Origin: Galeruca laticollis
Taxonomy: Eukaryota; Arthropoda; Insecta; Coleoptera; Chrysomelidae
Assembly (NCBI GenBank): GCA_963921935.1
Contig: OY998179.1
Span: 19,961,114-20,025,113, forward strand
DNA: 64,000 nucleotides
Direction of reading: 5' to 3'
Shown here: positions 63,296 through 64,000 of the stretch, piece by piece
Layout of the letters: the number at the start of each line of letters is the position of its first letter
Numbering within the stretch: position 1 is the stretch's first letter
Notes under the pieces: generated by a model
The model's input: only the letters and a program-made list of their open reading frames with translations
The model's database searches: none
What the model was told of the DNA's origin: nothing
Position numbers and translations under genes: made by a program

Positions 63296-64000
63296 TTAAA
63301 GGTGGGACTTTGTGTCATCTTGTTCATAGAAGAGAACATATGCTTCTCCACTAACTAAAGATTTCCACGATATTAATAGCACCCTTGAATCGTTATATTC
63401 GTGCCAATGTCCCGTGTAGGGATGTCGGCAATATGCTGTGTAGTGACCATTGTAAGTGGTTCCACAGTGATTTGATATAGCGTAAAGGTTATACATACAA
63501 GGTGCCACATTATCAGCGGCGTAATGACTTTTATTGGAAAATCTATTGCAACATTAAGTTTTCCACTAAATCTTTCTGTTTGCGAAAAGCGCTTCAAGTG
63601 AATAACCAATATTTTCGGAAATTTATGAATTGAGAATGATTTAGTGCATCGTCTTCGTTCCTTACATTTCGAACATGTTGGTTTCTCATCACCGTCGAGT
63701 GTTTCTTCTCTTGTAAACGAATCTAAACATTGTGAAAGACGCAATTGACCTATTCTTTGGGGTATGGAAAGGGATAAATCCCAAAAGGGATCGTAGGTAA
63801 CTGAACAGTGACCACAGTGTGTGCACTTGATTGTTGATTTTAATTGACCGACAAAGTTATCCACAATCTTGGAGTTGTCCATTCTCGGATATCTCAACCA
63901 AGATTCTTGTGCTTTCTCAATTTCACTAAGTTTGTCATCAATTTCAGTTAATATTGGCTTTGGTTTTTCATATACCTTGTTGAAATCTTCGTGAAGTCCT
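63296..64000 (-). pseudogene. Usp2-like ubiquitin-specific protease, C-terminal part of catalytic domain, frameshifted and open at the window edge
   Basis: Minus strand, entering from beyond 64000: PILTEIDDKLSEIEKAQESW, then YPRMDNSKIVDNFVGQLKST. KCTHCGHCSVTYDPFWDLSL and CSKCKERRRCTKSF supply the zinc-binding CxxC pairs of USPs, and FPKILVIHLKRFSQTERF is the following box. After DFPIK a deletion shifts the frame near 63525. The next frame reads APCMYNLYAISNHCGTTYNG and HYTAYCRHPYTGHWHEYNDS with the catalytic His and Asn, ending with EAYVLFYEQ. The family (USP2/USP21) removes ubiquitin from proteins. No introns are seen in 700 bases, so it may be a processed copy or a real gene with a damaged last exon. 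The Cys box lies outside the window. Confidence 0.85.

Overview
This 64-kb window is A+T-rich nuclear DNA from an arthropod, most likely an insect (possibly a beetle; that is inference from the transposon mix and from the Usp2-like protein, not a species call). It is a transposon graveyard. The only recognisable host-type gene is a broken fragment of a ubiquitin-specific protease (Usp2-like) at the right edge on the minus strand. I see no bacterial-type genes, no tRNA or rRNA genes and no CRISPR array.

Layout: 1-3 kb, a Crypton-like recombinase remnant in an inverted-repeat element, a Penelope 3' end and a LINE fragment. 3.2-6.9 kb, a Ty3/Gypsy copy (copy 1). 8.8-9.2 kb, LINE tails. 11.6-15.8 kb, a Helitron remnant split by a Tc1/mariner element with very long terminal inverted repeats. 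16.1-17.6 kb, a LINE of the I/R1 group with RNase H. 17.9-20.5 kb, a foldback element with tandem-repeat arms. 20.7-21.8 kb, a PIF/Harbinger remnant. 22.7-27.7 kb, a second copy of the same Gypsy family (copy 2), whose 3' LTR holds a foreign solo LTR. 29.8-33.5 kb, an internally deleted Gypsy element whose 5' LTR holds a 2.2-kb insertion with an 8-bp duplication and exon-like DUF4806-type sequence. 34.4-38.9 kb, the 5' part of a 17.6/297-like Gypsy, whose gag holds a solo LTR, which in turn holds a MULE-like foldback with a 161-bp satellite. 39.5-41.1 kb, LINE reverse transcriptase debris. 42.1-44.2 kb, a Penelope element inserted into a Gypsy RT; that Gypsy ends at 45.2 kb. 45.2-47.2 kb, mariner debris. 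47.8-52.0 kb, a Gypsy with 161-bp LTRs and a mariner inside its integrase region. 54-56.7 kb, a LINE with endonuclease and ORF1. 57.9-60.0 kb, a piggyBac with TTAA duplications. 60.8-63.0 kb, a perfect 162-bp Penelope palindrome and a 1.7-kb foldback. 63.3-64 kb, the Usp2-like fragment.

The most interesting content is in the Gypsy family at 3.2-6.9 and 22.7-27.7 kb. Downstream of integrase its Pol carries a TARG1/OARD1-like macrodomain (ADP-ribose hydrolase fold) followed by a CCCH zinc finger, and its Gag region begins with a SAP-like box. Both copies share one internal deletion removing protease-RT-RNase H and one tandem duplication of the zinc-knuckle module, so a deleted derivative appears to have multiplied. 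Ten insertions have exact or near-exact target-site duplications readable here, which gives a relative order of events.
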